Assembly (NCBI GenBank): GCA_002328075.1
Contig: DCVT01000037.1
Span: 85,336-149,335, forward strand
Direction of reading: 5' to 3'
DNA from: Anaerolineales bacterium UBA2181
GTDB lineage: Bacteria > Chloroflexota > Anaerolineae > Promineifilales > UBA4811
DNA length: 64,000 nt
A program made the position numbers and the translations under genes. Position 1 is the first letter of the stretch; each line of letters begins with the position of its first letter. This document shows, piece by piece, positions 1 to 8,411 of this stretch. The notes under the pieces are model-generated. The model did no database searches. It saw only the letters and a list, made by a program, of their open reading frames with translations, and had not been told where the DNA came from.

Positions 1-689
1 GCCAGCACGTTGAGCCGCCATCGAAACAGCAGGAGCACCAACAGCCCGACGGCGGTTGCCGGCAGTATCGACAGGAACCGCGGCCAAGTCAGGGCCGACA
101 ACCCCCCCAGCAGCCAAAAGGTGATCTCGGGCAACTGGCGGAGCGGATCGGCCATGTATTTGAGGACGCCCAGCCCGGCCGAAAACAGCGCCGAAACCGC
201 TATCCCCGCCAGCACCAGACGGAGAACCCACCCACCATAGCGGATTCGCCGGGCCAGCAGGTAGGAAAGACCCAATCCGGCGCAGGCAAACAGCGCAGCC
301 ATTCCTTGAATCAGGACGGCCGATCCTCCCAGGAACACGATGCACAGGGCGGCGCCAAAGGCGGCTCCCTGCGAGACCCCCAAAAAGCCAGGTTCCACCA
401 ACGGATTGCCAAACAGCATCTGAAAAACCGTCCCGGCGGCTGACAGGGAGCTTCCCAACAGCAGGGCGGTCAACAGGCGCGGCAGACGCAGGTTAAGGAC
501 CAGCAGGCGGGCCAATTCATCCTGGCTGATTCGCTGCCAGGAGATGAATCCCGGGGCCGGGTAGCGGCCCACCAATAGCGACAGGACAAACAGAGTGACC
601 AACCCTGCGGCGAGCCCGAGCAAGATCCACCGGCGGTGACCGTTGCGGGCGTAGATCTGCTGCCACGCTTCCGACGTCGCCGCCGACAT
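1..689 (-). CDS. FecCD-family ABC transporter permease (partial)
   Basis: Membrane permease of an iron-siderophore/cobalamin-type importer. The reading frame starts at ATG 689 and runs off the left edge with about 229 codons visible. A hydrophobic first helix is followed by the family signature region (LRLPRLLTALLLGSSL, then GNPLVEPGFLGVSQGAAFGA, about residues 67-115) that marks the BtuC/FecD/FhuB fold. The ATG overlaps the stop of the upstream binding-protein gene by one base (TGATG), so translation is probably coupled. The cognate ATPase is presumably beyond the edge. The substrate (ferric siderophore, heme or corrinoid) cannot be told from the sequence. Confidence 0.9.
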   Translation of the reverse strand, partial: MSAATSEAWQQIYARNGHRRWILLGLAAGLVTLFVLSLLVGRYPAPGFISWQRISQDELARLLVLNLRLPRLLTALLLGSSLSAAGTVFQMLFGNPLVEPGFLGVSQGAAFGAALCIVFLGGSAVLIQGMAALFACAGLGLSYLLARRIRYGGWVLRLVLAGIAVSALFSAGLGVLKYMADPLRQLPEITFWLLGGLSALTWPRFLSILPATAVGLLVLLLFRWRLNVL

Positions 690-1813
690 CAGCGCATGTC
701 TCCTTTGAAGGTGGGGCGAATCTTGGCCTCAAAAAAGTCCGCGTCCAGCCCGTACAGCGTCTGGTAGAACTGCTGTGCCTCCTGCACAATGTCCGCTCCG
801 GCGAGTTGCTCGGGGTGCAGGCGTTGTGCCAGCCAAAAGAGTCCGAGTATCCAGCGCGCGTCCGGCTGATCCCAGCTGTACAGGTCGCCGGGGAAGGCCA
901 GTAGGTTGCCCTCTTGAACTGCACGCAGTTCCCGCCATTGAGGATCCGCTTTGAGCTCAGCCACCACGTCGGATGGGTTCTCTGTATAGGACACAATCAG
1001 CACCATGTCGGCGTCCCAGGCAGCAATCTGTTCCATGGTCACCTTGGTCCACCCGCTGCCCGGGTTAGCGCCGGACCAAACCGGCTCGCCGCCGGCCAAT
1101 TGCACCAGCTGGGTCTGCATCCAGGCCAGCGGCGGGACGTTGAACGCCACGGCGCCGTCCCGGTCTGTGTGGTACAGCAGCAGGGTGCGCGGCCGGGTGG
1201 TGACGTTCTCCAGGGCTGAAAGGACGTGGTCTACCGCTTCCCGGTAATAACTCGCCACCTCCTCTGCCCGGACGGGATTCTGGAACACCTGGCCCAGGAT
1301 GGCCAGGTCGCGCTGGTACTGGTCCGGCGTCTCGAAATCTACGTACACGACGGGAATGGTGAGCGGCTCAAGCGATTTTCCCACCGTTTCGGCCAGGTAG
1401 CTTTTCAGGAGCACAAGGTCGGGCCGGGCGGATGCGATCTGCTCGGCGCTGGCATCCTGCTGCAACGTTGCCTTGCCGGCATAATCTGGATCGATCAACG
1501 AGATAAAGTTGCTGGTGCCCTGGCCGGCATTCCCCAGCGCCGCCATGCGGCCGGGCGCTTCTGGAAACATGTATGCAGCGTCCACGATCATGATCAGTGC
1601 CTTGCCGGTGATCACGATGCGCTGGGGCACGTCTGGCAAGAGAACCTGTCGGCCGAGCGAATCCGTGATCGTGATGGACGTTGGCGTTCGGGGAATCACC
1701 GTGGGTGCCTCCACATTGGCTGCCATCGGGGGCGCAGTCGGTGAAAGAGCTGGCGAGGCGCTGCAGCCGGCGGCCACCAGGAAAACCAAAAGAGCGGACC
1801 AGAAAGGTTTCAC
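689..1813 (-). CDS. Iron-siderophore/cobalamin-type ABC substrate-binding lipoprotein
   Basis: Extracytoplasmic binding protein (FecB/BtuF-like, TroA fold) that would deliver a metal chelate or corrinoid to the adjoining permease. The GTG start at 1813 is chosen because AAGGAGG lies five bases upstream, and the first residues then form a lipoprotein signal with lipobox Cys17 (VAAGC). The body has family phrases such as RIVI near residue 70 and ASARPDLVLL near 135. About 374 residues is normal for the family. The GTG overlaps the padR stop (GTGA), so the three genes form one coupled operon. A longer frame to 1867 exists but lacks the good ribosome site. Confidence 0.88.
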   Translation of the reverse strand: MKPFWSALLVFLVAAGCSASPALSPTAPPMAANVEAPTVIPRTPTSITITDSLGRQVLLPDVPQRIVITGKALIMIVDAAYMFPEAPGRMAALGNAGQGTSNFISLIDPDYAGKATLQQDASAEQIASARPDLVLLKSYLAETVGKSLEPLTIPVVYVDFETPDQYQRDLAILGQVFQNPVRAEEVASYYREAVDHVLSALENVTTRPRTLLLYHTDRDGAVAFNVPPLAWMQTQLVQLAGGEPVWSGANPGSGWTKVTMEQIAAWDADMVLIVSYTENPSDVVAELKADPQWRELRAVQEGNLLAFPGDLYSWDQPDARWILGLFWLAQRLHPEQLAGADIVQEAQQFYQTLYGLDADFFEAKIRPTFKGDMR

Positions 1814-2367
1814 GGAATCCTCCTTGCAGGAATGGCTGACGCGGCCGGAGCACTGTCCTGAAGCCACTCCCGGACGAACTGCAACTGGCGAACCCGAAAC
1901 GTCAGGACTTGACGTTCAAACCCAATGGCGGAAGGCAGTTCTTCCTGAACTGCATCGAGCCACCGGCGGCAAGCCGAAAGCTGGCGGCTGAATAGCTCTT
2001 CCATCACACGCGGATCCACATCGGTGGCAAAATAGAGCTTGGCCACGAAATCCTGACGCAGTTCGCGGGCCGCCGGGACAGGGGTTCGCATCCAGTCCAG
2101 AAATGCCTGCTCGCCCGCGGCCGTGATTCGATACTCCTTGCGCAGCGGAAAAGCGTCTCCTGCCACCAGCGTCAGGCTCAGGTACTCCATGTGTTCCAGC
2201 TTGTCCAACGCCGCGTAAAAACGGCCGGGTTTGACGCGCCAGACAAGCCCGATGCCGCCGGCCTCGTTCCAGCGGGCCAGAAGCTCGTAACCGTGAACCG
2301 GCCGGCGGCGTATCAGGCCAAGAAGGACGTATTCCAGACGCAGCGGGAGCGACGGGCGGGGTGACAT
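1810..2367 (-). CDS. PadR-family transcriptional regulator
   Basis: DNA-binding repressor of the PadR/Vir_act_alpha_C type, 185 residues. The N-terminal winged helix has the classic LEYVLLGLIRRRPVHGYEL pattern (residues 11-29) and a wing with RPGRFY-like spacing (KPGRFYAAL), followed by a helical C-terminal dimerisation part. It is first in the operon with the binding protein and permease, so it probably controls metal or cofactor uptake and itself. A strong promoter (2403-2430) and a 21-bp dyad (2379-2399) lie directly upstream, the dyad between the -10 box and the start codon, which suits autorepression. The ligand is unknown. Confidence 0.9.
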   Translation of the reverse strand: MSPRPSLPLRLEYVLLGLIRRRPVHGYELLARWNEAGGIGLVWRVKPGRFYAALDKLEHMEYLSLTLVAGDAFPLRKEYRITAAGEQAFLDWMRTPVPAARELRQDFVAKLYFATDVDPRVMEELFSRQLSACRRWLDAVQEELPSAIGFERQVLTFRVRQLQFVREWLQDSAPAASAIPARRIP

Positions 2368-2378
2368 CTCAGTCTCGG

Positions 2379-2399
2379 AGTATTCATTAAATGACTATT
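2379..2399. promoter_or_regulatory. Candidate PadR operator (21-bp imperfect dyad)
   Basis: The dyad has a perfect core TCATT-A-AATGA and partly matching flanks. It lies just downstream of the padR -10 box and upstream of the start codon, the expected place for an autorepressor site. Sequence symmetry is seen; binding by the neighbouring PadR is inferred. Confidence 0.5.
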
Positions 2400-2402
2400 C
2401 GT

Positions 2403-2430
2403 ATTATACGGCCCAATCGGCGAGTGTCAA
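2403..2430 (-). promoter_or_regulatory. Promoter of the padR uptake operon
   Basis: On the minus strand TTGACA (2430-2425) is followed after 16 bp by TATAAT (2408-2403), a full sigma-70-type match, about 36 bases upstream of the padR start. Confidence 0.8.
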
Positions 2431-2454
2431 GGCCGATCGACAACCGGGAAGCGG

Positions 2455-3216
2455 TCAGGTGCTTCCCAGTGTGACCAATCGCACGCCGTGATTCCGCAAT
2501 TGGCGGAAAGTGGCGCCCTGCCGAACCCGTTGCACGATCTGATCCGGGTCTTGGGTGACCACGCCAGATAGCACGTGCATACCCAACCCAAAGAGCAGGG
2601 GCGAAAGCGGGGTGCTCGGGCCCAAGAGCAACGTCTTGGCGCCGGGCTTGCGGAGGACAAACAGGCCTGCAAAGGTGTGGTTAATGAGGGTGGTCGAGGT
2701 GATGGCCAGAACGTCAGCCTGAGGAATGATCTCGGGAGCCGAGGAGGCCGGCAGGTCACCCTCCTGAGGGTTCAGCTCCAACACCCACAACTCGCGAACC
2801 CTCTGGCGCAACTCGCTCACAAAAGGAAAGTGGCCGATAAGGGCTACCCGGCCACCTGCCCCTTCGCGGGCGATATACTCCTGTGCCTTCAGGTCAGCCG
2901 GACTTGCGGGCGGCGGCAAAAGCGCATTGATGGTAGCCAGCCCAATGCCCGCTTCGGTGTAGCTGGGTGAGGAGACCCAGCCAGCCAGCTCCAGCGCCGG
3001 CCGATTCTCCAACGTGCCCGGTTCGCCGACGGCCGGGAGTCGGGAGGTTTCAAACTCCGGATTTGCCAAGGTAGCGGCCAGGCCGCAGCGCAACATCCCC
3101 CGGACGTCAGCCACCACCGCGGTCCAGTAAAGTCCCACGCTCACAGAGACAATTCGGCCGTCCGGCAGCGACGGCAAGAGGCAGTCCCATATGTCCAAAT
3201 GTGCCTCGGCTACCAT
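2455..3216 (-). CDS. DUF4213/DUF364 protein (putative heavy-metal chelation domain)
   Basis: A 253-residue cytoplasmic protein with an N-terminal DUF4213 part (VSVSVGLYWTAVVAD near residues 21-35) and a C-terminal Rossmann-like DUF364 part (GRVALIGHFPFV, then ADVLAITSTTLINHT and LLLGPSTPLSPLLF). The family is annotated as heavy-metal chelating and often sits beside metal uptake or molybdenum enzyme genes; no reaction is established. ATG 3216 is preferred because GAGGT lies just upstream and the remaining N-terminus fits the family. The frame can be extended to an ATG at 3387, but that ATG overlaps a TATAAT box, so the longer form is less likely. It follows the uptake operon on the same strand but sits behind its own upstream gap. 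Confidence 0.8.
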   Translation of the reverse strand: MVAEAHLDIWDCLLPSLPDGRIVSVSVGLYWTAVVADVRGMLRCGLAATLANPEFETSRLPAVGEPGTLENRPALELAGWVSSPSYTEAGIGLATINALLPPPASPADLKAQEYIAREGAGGRVALIGHFPFVSELRQRVRELWVLELNPQEGDLPASSAPEIIPQADVLAITSTTLINHTFAGLFVLRKPGAKTLLLGPSTPLSPLLFGLGMHVLSGVVTQDPDQIVQRVRQGATFRQLRNHGVRLVTLGST

Positions 3217-3666
3217 CAACACCTCGTTCGCAATAGACGCGGCGTTCTCGTGTGACCAACCGACCCGGCCGAACCCGGCAACGAGCGCGCCCCTTGGTTC
3301 GGACTGCCGGTCGCCACTCTGCCCTGCCTCCGTTGGAGAACGGCACACATTAAGGTCACGCAGCCGTTCGTCTTGCTCTGACGTCATTATACCGTCAACT
3401 GGCTACGTGGGTAGGTAGCGGGCCGGCCGGAGGTGACCCGGCCGAGGGCGTGACCGTAGAGACGTGAGCACCTGGGCGCCGGCCGCCCCGAGAACGGTTG
3501 GCCCGGCTCCCGGTGGTCGAGCAAGACCGACCACCAAGGATGTGCGCGGGACAAACGTTGGGCTGGGCCGAGTTGCTCCAGACGGGAGTGCCGACTGTCA
3601 TGTCACCGCACAGCCATGCGCTTTGTGAGCCGCCATGGAGAGCGGAGTGTTATGCTACTCAAAAAC
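3217..3666. other. Gap of about 450 bp without a supported gene
   Basis: The interval upstream of the DUF364 gene has an in-frame extension of that gene to 3387, a lone TATAAT on the minus strand at about 3380-3385 with no good -35, and a perfect 8-bp inverted repeat GGTGGTCG/CGACCACC (3512-3519 and 3528-3535) without a T-run. Nothing else is recognised before the regulator promoter at 3667. Confidence 0.5.
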
Positions 3667-3695
3667 TTGACAAATAATCAAAAAGATGATATGAT
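3667..3695 (+). promoter_or_regulatory. Promoter of the XRE-cupin regulator operon
   Basis: TTGACA (3667-3672), 17 bp spacer, TATGAT (3690-3695), in an AT-rich pocket. The predicted start of transcription near 3702 leaves only a very short leader before the gene. Confidence 0.85.
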
Positions 3696-3716
3696 ATTCA
3701 CGTCAGTTGAGAGACG

Positions 3717-4328
3717 TTGCGAACTTGGAACAGATGTGTGAGTGAGAACGTGTCCATCGGCACCCAGATCAAACTGGCCCGCATCAAGCAAGACCTTACG
3801 GCAACCGAATTCGCCCGACGGATCGGTGTTTCGCCCAGCATGGTGAGCAAGATCGAGCACAATGTGATCAACCCCTCGTTGGACGTGCTGCGCAAGATCG
3901 CCATGGAGCTGCACGTCTCGGTGGGCGATCTGGTCGTGCCGGACGACGGACCGTCGGCTGGCCCCCACTTGCGCCCCTCGTTGGAGCGCCGCGTCTCCCT
4001 CGTCCGCGCTCGGGACCGAAAGCGACTTCAACTTCCCAGCTCGGGCATCGTGTACCAGTTGTTGACCCCTGATCTCCAGGGCCAGGCCGAGTTTGTCTGG
4101 GTGGAACTGGATCCAGGGCAGGGGGGAACGCAGAGCATCACCCACCAACACGGTGAAGAGTACACGCTGGTTATTGCGGGGCAATTGACCGTCTCGTTGG
4201 ATCAGCAAGAGCATGTCCTGAACCCGGGCGATTGCATCATCTTTGACGCTCGGATTCCGCACTGCTACGCCAACCGGGGTACGGAAAAAGCGACCTGGGT
4301 CTATCTCTCAATTCCACCGTCTTTGTAG
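3717..4328 (+). CDS. XRE-family regulator with C-terminal cupin
   Basis: Helix-turn-helix regulator fused to a small-molecule-binding cupin, a layout known from PuuR-like regulators of catabolic genes. Residues about 14-68 form the XRE domain (SIGTQIKLARIKQDLTATEF, then MVSKIEHNVINPSLDVLRKI). Residues about 115-200 form the cupin (THQHGEEYTLVIAGQL and NPGDCIIFDARIPHCY, with candidate metal-binding His and Glu). The reading frame opens at TTG 3717; GTG codons at 3738 and 3750 are equally possible since no start has a strong ribosome site. It heads the 3.7-11.4 kb group and probably controls it. Confidence 0.87.
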   Translation: MRTWNRCVSENVSIGTQIKLARIKQDLTATEFARRIGVSPSMVSKIEHNVINPSLDVLRKIAMELHVSVGDLVVPDDGPSAGPHLRPSLERRVSLVRARDRKRLQLPSSGIVYQLLTPDLQGQAEFVWVELDPGQGGTQSITHQHGEEYTLVIAGQLTVSLDQQEHVLNPGDCIIFDARIPHCYANRGTEKATWVYLSIPPSL

Positions 4329-4372
4329 CGAGCCCACCGGCCGTGTGGCGGGAACGCAGATAGGATGCAACG

Positions 4373-5632
4373 TTGACCCTGAACCTGAACCACATCGCTG
4401 CGGAATTCCCCGGCGCCCAGGACAAGGCGTTTCTGGACGCAGCCTGTGTCAGCCTGGCGCCGCGTTCGGCCTGCAGCGCGGTGAACCATTTCTTGCAGAT
4501 AGCGCTTACCTGCCCAGCCGAGTCCTCCACTCAGCACCACATCAACATGGACGCGATGCGCCGACAGGCGGTGCAAGAGGCGGCCGCGCTGTTGAACACC
4601 GGCCGCGATCAGATTGCGCTGGTGGAGAGCACCACTCATGGCCTAAACACCGTTGCCGCTGGTCTGCCGCTTCCACCTGGGTCCGAAGTGCTGGTAAGCG
4701 AGATGGAGTTTCTGCAGGTAGCTTTGCCCTGGGTCATGCAGGAGCCGCGCGGAGTCCGGGTCATACCGGTGCCGCATCAAACCGGTCGGGTGCTACCCGA
4801 GGATTTTGCGGCGCACCTTTCTCGCAACACCCGCATGATTATTCTTTCGTCCACTCAGTGGAACAATGGTTTCCGGGCTGACCTCTCGGCGTTTGCCAGC
4901 TTGTGCCGGCGGCACGACCTTTGGTTCGTGGTGGACGCGATCCAGCAGTTGGGCGCCATGGTCACGCATCCGGAAGCGGACGCGGTGGACATCCTGATGG
5001 CCGGTGGGCACAAGTGGCTCAACGCGCCCTTCGGCTGCGGAATCCTGTACGCCTCGCCCAAGGTGCTGGAGCATATGCGGCCCCCAACCTGGGGCTATCT
5101 TAACCTGGAGGACCCCGACGGCGGATGGGGAACCTACTTTTCTACTCCCAGCATTCAGGCGGTTCGATCGCCGGGCGCCTACCCGTTTGTTGCCTCGGCC
5201 AGAAAGCTAGAGACCGGCGGCACCAGCAACTACCCCGGGGCAATCGGGTTGGCGGCTTCGCTCCACCTGTTCAACGAACTGGGCGCTACCACCGTTCAGG
5301 AGCATGTGCTCGGTTTGACGGATTACCTGATGGAACGGCTGCCGGCGGTGGGGGCACGATTGGTGACGCCGCCTGAACGGCAGCACCGATCCGGCATCGT
5401 GACCTTTCGTTTCTACCAGAGCCTGGAAGCCGAACGGGCGTTGGTGCACCAGCTGACCCAGCAGCGCGTGTTTGTTTCCATTCGGTTCACCGCCGGTGTG
5501 GGCGGGGTACGCGTCTCTTGTCACCTGTTCAACACGCCCGACCACATCGATGCGTTGTTGGACGGGCTCCGGTATGCTGCCCGGCACCACGGGCCGGACT
5601 TTCAGGACAACGAGCTTCCAGGCGTGGTATGA
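4373..5632 (+). CDS. Class V PLP-dependent aminotransferase / cysteine desulfurase-like
   Basis: Fold-type I PLP enzyme, 419 residues, class V group (cysteine desulfurase, isopenicillin-N epimerase, kynureninase relatives). The cofactor aspartate and partner are in VVDAIQQLG (Asp188, Gln191) and the Schiff-base lysine is Lys214 in AGGHKW. There is no clear catalytic-Cys loop as in NifS/SufS, so an epimerase, lyase or transaminase role is more likely than sulfur transfer. The start is TTG 4373 with AGGA seven bases upstream; the only nearby ATG (4365) is out of frame. It lies 44 bp after the regulator and is followed closely by two small alpha/beta genes. Confidence 0.85.
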   Translation: MTLNLNHIAAEFPGAQDKAFLDAACVSLAPRSACSAVNHFLQIALTCPAESSTQHHINMDAMRRQAVQEAAALLNTGRDQIALVESTTHGLNTVAAGLPLPPGSEVLVSEMEFLQVALPWVMQEPRGVRVIPVPHQTGRVLPEDFAAHLSRNTRMIILSSTQWNNGFRADLSAFASLCRRHDLWFVVDAIQQLGAMVTHPEADAVDILMAGGHKWLNAPFGCGILYASPKVLEHMRPPTWGYLNLEDPDGGWGTYFSTPSIQAVRSPGAYPFVASARKLETGGTSNYPGAIGLAASLHLFNELGATTVQEHVLGLTDYLMERLPAVGARLVTPPERQHRSGIVTFRFYQSLEAERALVHQLTQQRVFVSIRFTAGVGGVRVSCHLFNTPDHIDALLDGLRYAARHHGPDFQDNELPGVV

Positions 5633-5645
5633 TGGAGGTGTAAGG

Positions 5646-6029
5646 ATGTCGTTTTTTGAAGTGGAGACTTGGGTTCCAAAACCTGGCGTGCAGGCGGAGC
5701 ACGATGAGATGGTGCGCCGGTGGTCCGCGTTCGTCCGGGAGCATCAGCCGGAGCTGTTCCCTGAGTGGAAATCGGCCCGTTACTTTCGTCAGGTGGACCG
5801 TTACACAGGACAACCCACTGGGCGTTTTGTGATGATGTTCGAATACATCTCGCACCCGGCATTTCTGGCGTACAAAGAGCGCCGCAAAGAGTGGTCCGGG
5901 CCGTACGCCGCCTACAAAGAGGTTGATCCCTACCAGTTTTTTGACCTGGAAACGGTCACCGAGGCGTATTGGGAGCCAAATGATGTGGGGGTTTGGCTGG
6001 ATTTTGCCGGTCAGGGCAGTTTGCCCTGA
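5646..6029 (+). CDS. Small dimeric alpha/beta-barrel-like protein, function unknown
   Basis: 127 residues from ATG 5646, with GGAGGTG upstream. The order of segments (FFEVETWVPKPG, then VREHQPELFPEW, KSARYFRQVDRY and GRFVMMFEYIS) resembles NIPSNAP/ABM ferredoxin-like barrels, but no specific family is recognised with confidence. It follows the aminotransferase by 13 bp and precedes a VOC-family gene, so it is probably part of the same unit. Confidence 0.72.
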   Translation: MSFFEVETWVPKPGVQAEHDEMVRRWSAFVREHQPELFPEWKSARYFRQVDRYTGQPTGRFVMMFEYISHPAFLAYKERRKEWSGPYAAYKEVDPYQFFDLETVTEAYWEPNDVGVWLDFAGQGSLP

Positions 6030-6064
6030 CCTGACCGGTCATAAATGCATGGGAGGGTGACTCC

Positions 6065-6475
6065 ATGAGCGAGCGGCTTCCGATCAAATCGACCATCACG
6101 TTCCTGTACTATCAGGATCTGGCGCCCGCGGCCGAGTTTTACCAGACGGTCCTGGGGTTGGCGTGCGCCCTGGATGCAGGGTGGGCGAAGATCTATGCTG
6201 TCCCGTCCGGCGGGTTCATCGGTCTGGTGTGCGGTGACCGCGGGCACCTTAAGGCGCAGCGAGAGAATGCAGTGTTAATCACCTTGTTGGTGCAGGATTT
6301 GGGGGCGTGGCACGACTACCTGGCCGGCCTGGACGTCCCCGGCCTGACGGAGATCCGCGCCATCGACGAGGTTCAGATCCAAAGCTTCTTTCTGCGCGAT
6401 CCCGGCGGCTATGCCGTCGAGGTGCAGCAGTTTTTGGACCCGGAGGTAGCCAGAAGGTTTGGTCAATCGGATTGA
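6065..6475 (+). CDS. VOC superfamily (glyoxalase/bleomycin-resistance-like) protein
   Basis: 136 residues with the paired beta-alpha-beta modules of the vicinal oxygen chelate fold: ITFLYYQDLAPAAEFYQTVLG at the N-terminus and FFLRDPGGYAVEVQQF at the C-terminus. Such proteins are metal-dependent lyases, dioxygenases, isomerases or binding proteins; the substrate is not readable. The start ATG has GGGAGGGTGA upstream. It ends the small-gene part of the operon ahead of the ABC importer. Confidence 0.85.
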   Translation: MSERLPIKSTITFLYYQDLAPAAEFYQTVLGLACALDAGWAKIYAVPSGGFIGLVCGDRGHLKAQRENAVLITLLVQDLGAWHDYLAGLDVPGLTEIRAIDEVQIQSFFLRDPGGYAVEVQQFLDPEVARRFGQSD

Positions 6476-6517
6476 GTGCATTGGCCGATTATTGGGCCGA
6501 CCAACGGAGGTGATCGA

Positions 6518-6595
6518 ATGGAGAAGGGAGGTCTGAAGCGGACGCATGGGATGGTGCTGCGAGGCAATATGGGGTCTGACTGGAACGCGACATAG
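6518..6595 (+). CDS. Possible 25-residue leader peptide
   Basis: A short frame (MEKGGLKRTHGMVLRGN, then seven more residues) begins four bases after GGAGGTGATC, an almost perfect Shine-Dalgarno sequence, and ends 16 bp before the binding-protein gene at 6612. A ribosome site of this quality without a longer gene behind it suggests a translated leader that could affect expression of the importer. No similarity is recognised. Confidence 0.4.
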   Translation: MEKGGLKRTHGMVLRGNMGSDWNAT

Positions 6596-6611
6596 TTAAG
6601 GAGAAGAGGCG

Positions 6612-8312
6612 ATGATACTTAGGACTGCTTTGGTGGTCGTAATGGCAATGTCGGTGCTGCTGGCAGGATGCGCTCCGAAAGAGGTGGTCAACGAGGTGAC
6701 CCGGGTGGTCACCGAGAAAGTTGTCGAAACGGTCATGGTGGAGGGCACTCCCCAGGTGGTGGAGCGCGAGGTCACCCGCGTGGTGGAGGTGGAAAAGGTT
6801 GTAACGCCAACGATCGAGCTGGCACCTCCACAGAAAAAGACCCTGATTTACGTTTACCCTCAGGAAGTGCGGTGGCTCGATCCGGCCAAGATTACAGAAG
6901 GGATGTCGGGAACCGTGGCGCGCAACGTGTACAGCCGCCTGCTGGATCGCAGTTACGACGGTTACCAAACCTTCCCGGACCTGGCCGAGACCTGGGAGGT
7001 CTCGGACGATGGTCTCACCTATACCTTTCATCTCCGCGCCGGAGTCAAATTCCACGATGACACGCCGTTGACGGCGGCCGACGTGGTGTATTCATTCCAG
7101 CGCGCGCTGGCCATCAACCTGGGCGATGTCCCATTCGTGATCGGGAAACTCTCGCCGGACAGCGTAGTGGCGCTGGACGATTTGACGGTACAGATGACGT
7201 TGAGCGAAGCTTGGTCTGCGTTCCCCACCATCATCGCCGGACCTTTCAGCTTTAGCATCTTGCCCCGGGCCTGGGTCGAAGCGAACGCAACTGCGGCCGA
7301 TCCGTGGGCCGAGGAATACCTAAAGGACCATGCCAACGGCACGGGGCCCTTTGAATTCGTCGAGTGGGTGCCCCAGCAGTACGTGCGCATGGTGCGATAC
7401 GACGAGTACTGGAAGGGACCTGCCAAGATCGAAGAGGTTCTCTACCAGTTGAGCCCGGATGACACCACCTCGCGGTTGGCCTTGGAAAAGGGCGACGTGG
7501 ATGTGGTGATGATCCTGCCAGACGACATGATGACGGTCCTTAAGCAGAATCCGAACATCCATGTTTACACCAAACCCGTTGCCTCGTACATGTATTGGAT
7601 TTTTGATACGTCGGCGGCCCCGTTCAATGACAAGCGGGTGCGGCAAGCCTTTGCCTACGCGCTGGACTATGACTCCATGATGGAGAACTTGGTCAAAGAC
7701 GGCGGAACGCGAATGAACAGCCCACTCATGTCCGGCATGTTTGGCCACAACCCGAAGCTCCCCCTCATTCAGCGCGACGTGGAAAAAGCCAAACAGCTGT
7801 TGGCCGAGGCGGGCTATCCGGCGGGTTTCGCCATGGACATGCCTTATGTGGTCTGGGGGTTGATACCCGATCTGGCGGTCGTCATCCAGGCGAATCTGGC
7901 GGACATCGGGGTTCAGGCCAGACTGCAAGAGATCACGTTGAACGCCCTGATGGGTGGGGTCGAGGACGGCAGCCTTCCGTTCTTTGTTTGGAACTCGTCA
8001 CCCGTCTATCCGCATCCCGACGCCATGTTCCAGAAACTCATCAGCGCCAACATGGGGATGGGGCTGGAGGGCAACCTGGCCAGTTACAGCAACCCAGAAC
8101 TGGACGCGGCCGTGGAACAAGCTCGCGTGGCCGTCAGCGAGGAGGACCAGCTGGCAGCATACTATCGGGCTCAGGAGATTGTGATGGATGACATGCCATG
8201 GCTGCTCCTGTACGAGGAGAGCCAGTCGCGGGCGACCGGCTCTTGGGTTATCGGCTATGACTTTGGCTCGTTTAACCGTGACAATTTCTGGAATCTGGAC
8301 ATACAACGGTAA
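6612..8312 (+). CDS. ABC transporter substrate-binding lipoprotein, family 5 (peptide/nickel/opine type)
   Basis: Extracytoplasmic binding protein of the DppA/OppA fold, 566 residues. A signal peptide ends at lipobox LLAGC (Cys20), followed by a Val/Glu-rich spacer (about 30-65) typical of Chloroflexota lipoproteins. The body carries the SBP_bac_5 pattern: FPDLAETWEVSDDGLTYTFH (about 115-134), then DVVYSFQRAL, NGTGPFEFVEW and VRQAFAYALD. ATG 6612 follows GGAGAAGAGG. The two permeases downstream complete a Dpp-like importer, but no ATPase gene is present in the cluster. The ligand is unknown; peptides, nickel chelates and sugars are all possible for the family. Confidence 0.92.
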   Translation: MILRTALVVVMAMSVLLAGCAPKEVVNEVTRVVTEKVVETVMVEGTPQVVEREVTRVVEVEKVVTPTIELAPPQKKTLIYVYPQEVRWLDPAKITEGMSGTVARNVYSRLLDRSYDGYQTFPDLAETWEVSDDGLTYTFHLRAGVKFHDDTPLTAADVVYSFQRALAINLGDVPFVIGKLSPDSVVALDDLTVQMTLSEAWSAFPTIIAGPFSFSILPRAWVEANATAADPWAEEYLKDHANGTGPFEFVEWVPQQYVRMVRYDEYWKGPAKIEEVLYQLSPDDTTSRLALEKGDVDVVMILPDDMMTVLKQNPNIHVYTKPVASYMYWIFDTSAAPFNDKRVRQAFAYALDYDSMMENLVKDGGTRMNSPLMSGMFGHNPKLPLIQRDVEKAKQLLAEAGYPAGFAMDMPYVVWGLIPDLAVVIQANLADIGVQARLQEITLNALMGGVEDGSLPFFVWNSSPVYPHPDAMFQKLISANMGMGLEGNLASYSNPELDAAVEQARVAVSEEDQLAAYYRAQEIVMDDMPWLLLYEESQSRATGSWVIGYDFGSFNRDNFWNLDIQR

Positions 8313-8321
8313 GGGATAATG

Positions 8322-8365
8322 GTCGTGCTGGTTCGGGCCGGTCCGCCGACCAGAACCAGCACGAC
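8322..8365 (+). terminator. Strong hairpin between binding protein and permease
   Basis: A perfect 13-bp inverted repeat (GTCGTGCTGGTTC at 8322-8334 and its complement at 8353-8365) with an 18-base loop, 10 bp after the stop of the binding protein and without a T-run. It more likely protects the 3' end of the abundant binding-protein mRNA, lowering relative permease output, than ends transcription. Confidence 0.6.
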
Positions 8366-8411
8366 GCCAACCGGCGGTTGCACAGCCATCCGTGATCGGA
8401 AGGGAGCAACT

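Noticed and set aside
4361..4378. ATG at 4365 as start of the class V aminotransferase
   Set aside because: It is in another frame and meets a stop after three codons; the TTG at 4373 fits the protein.
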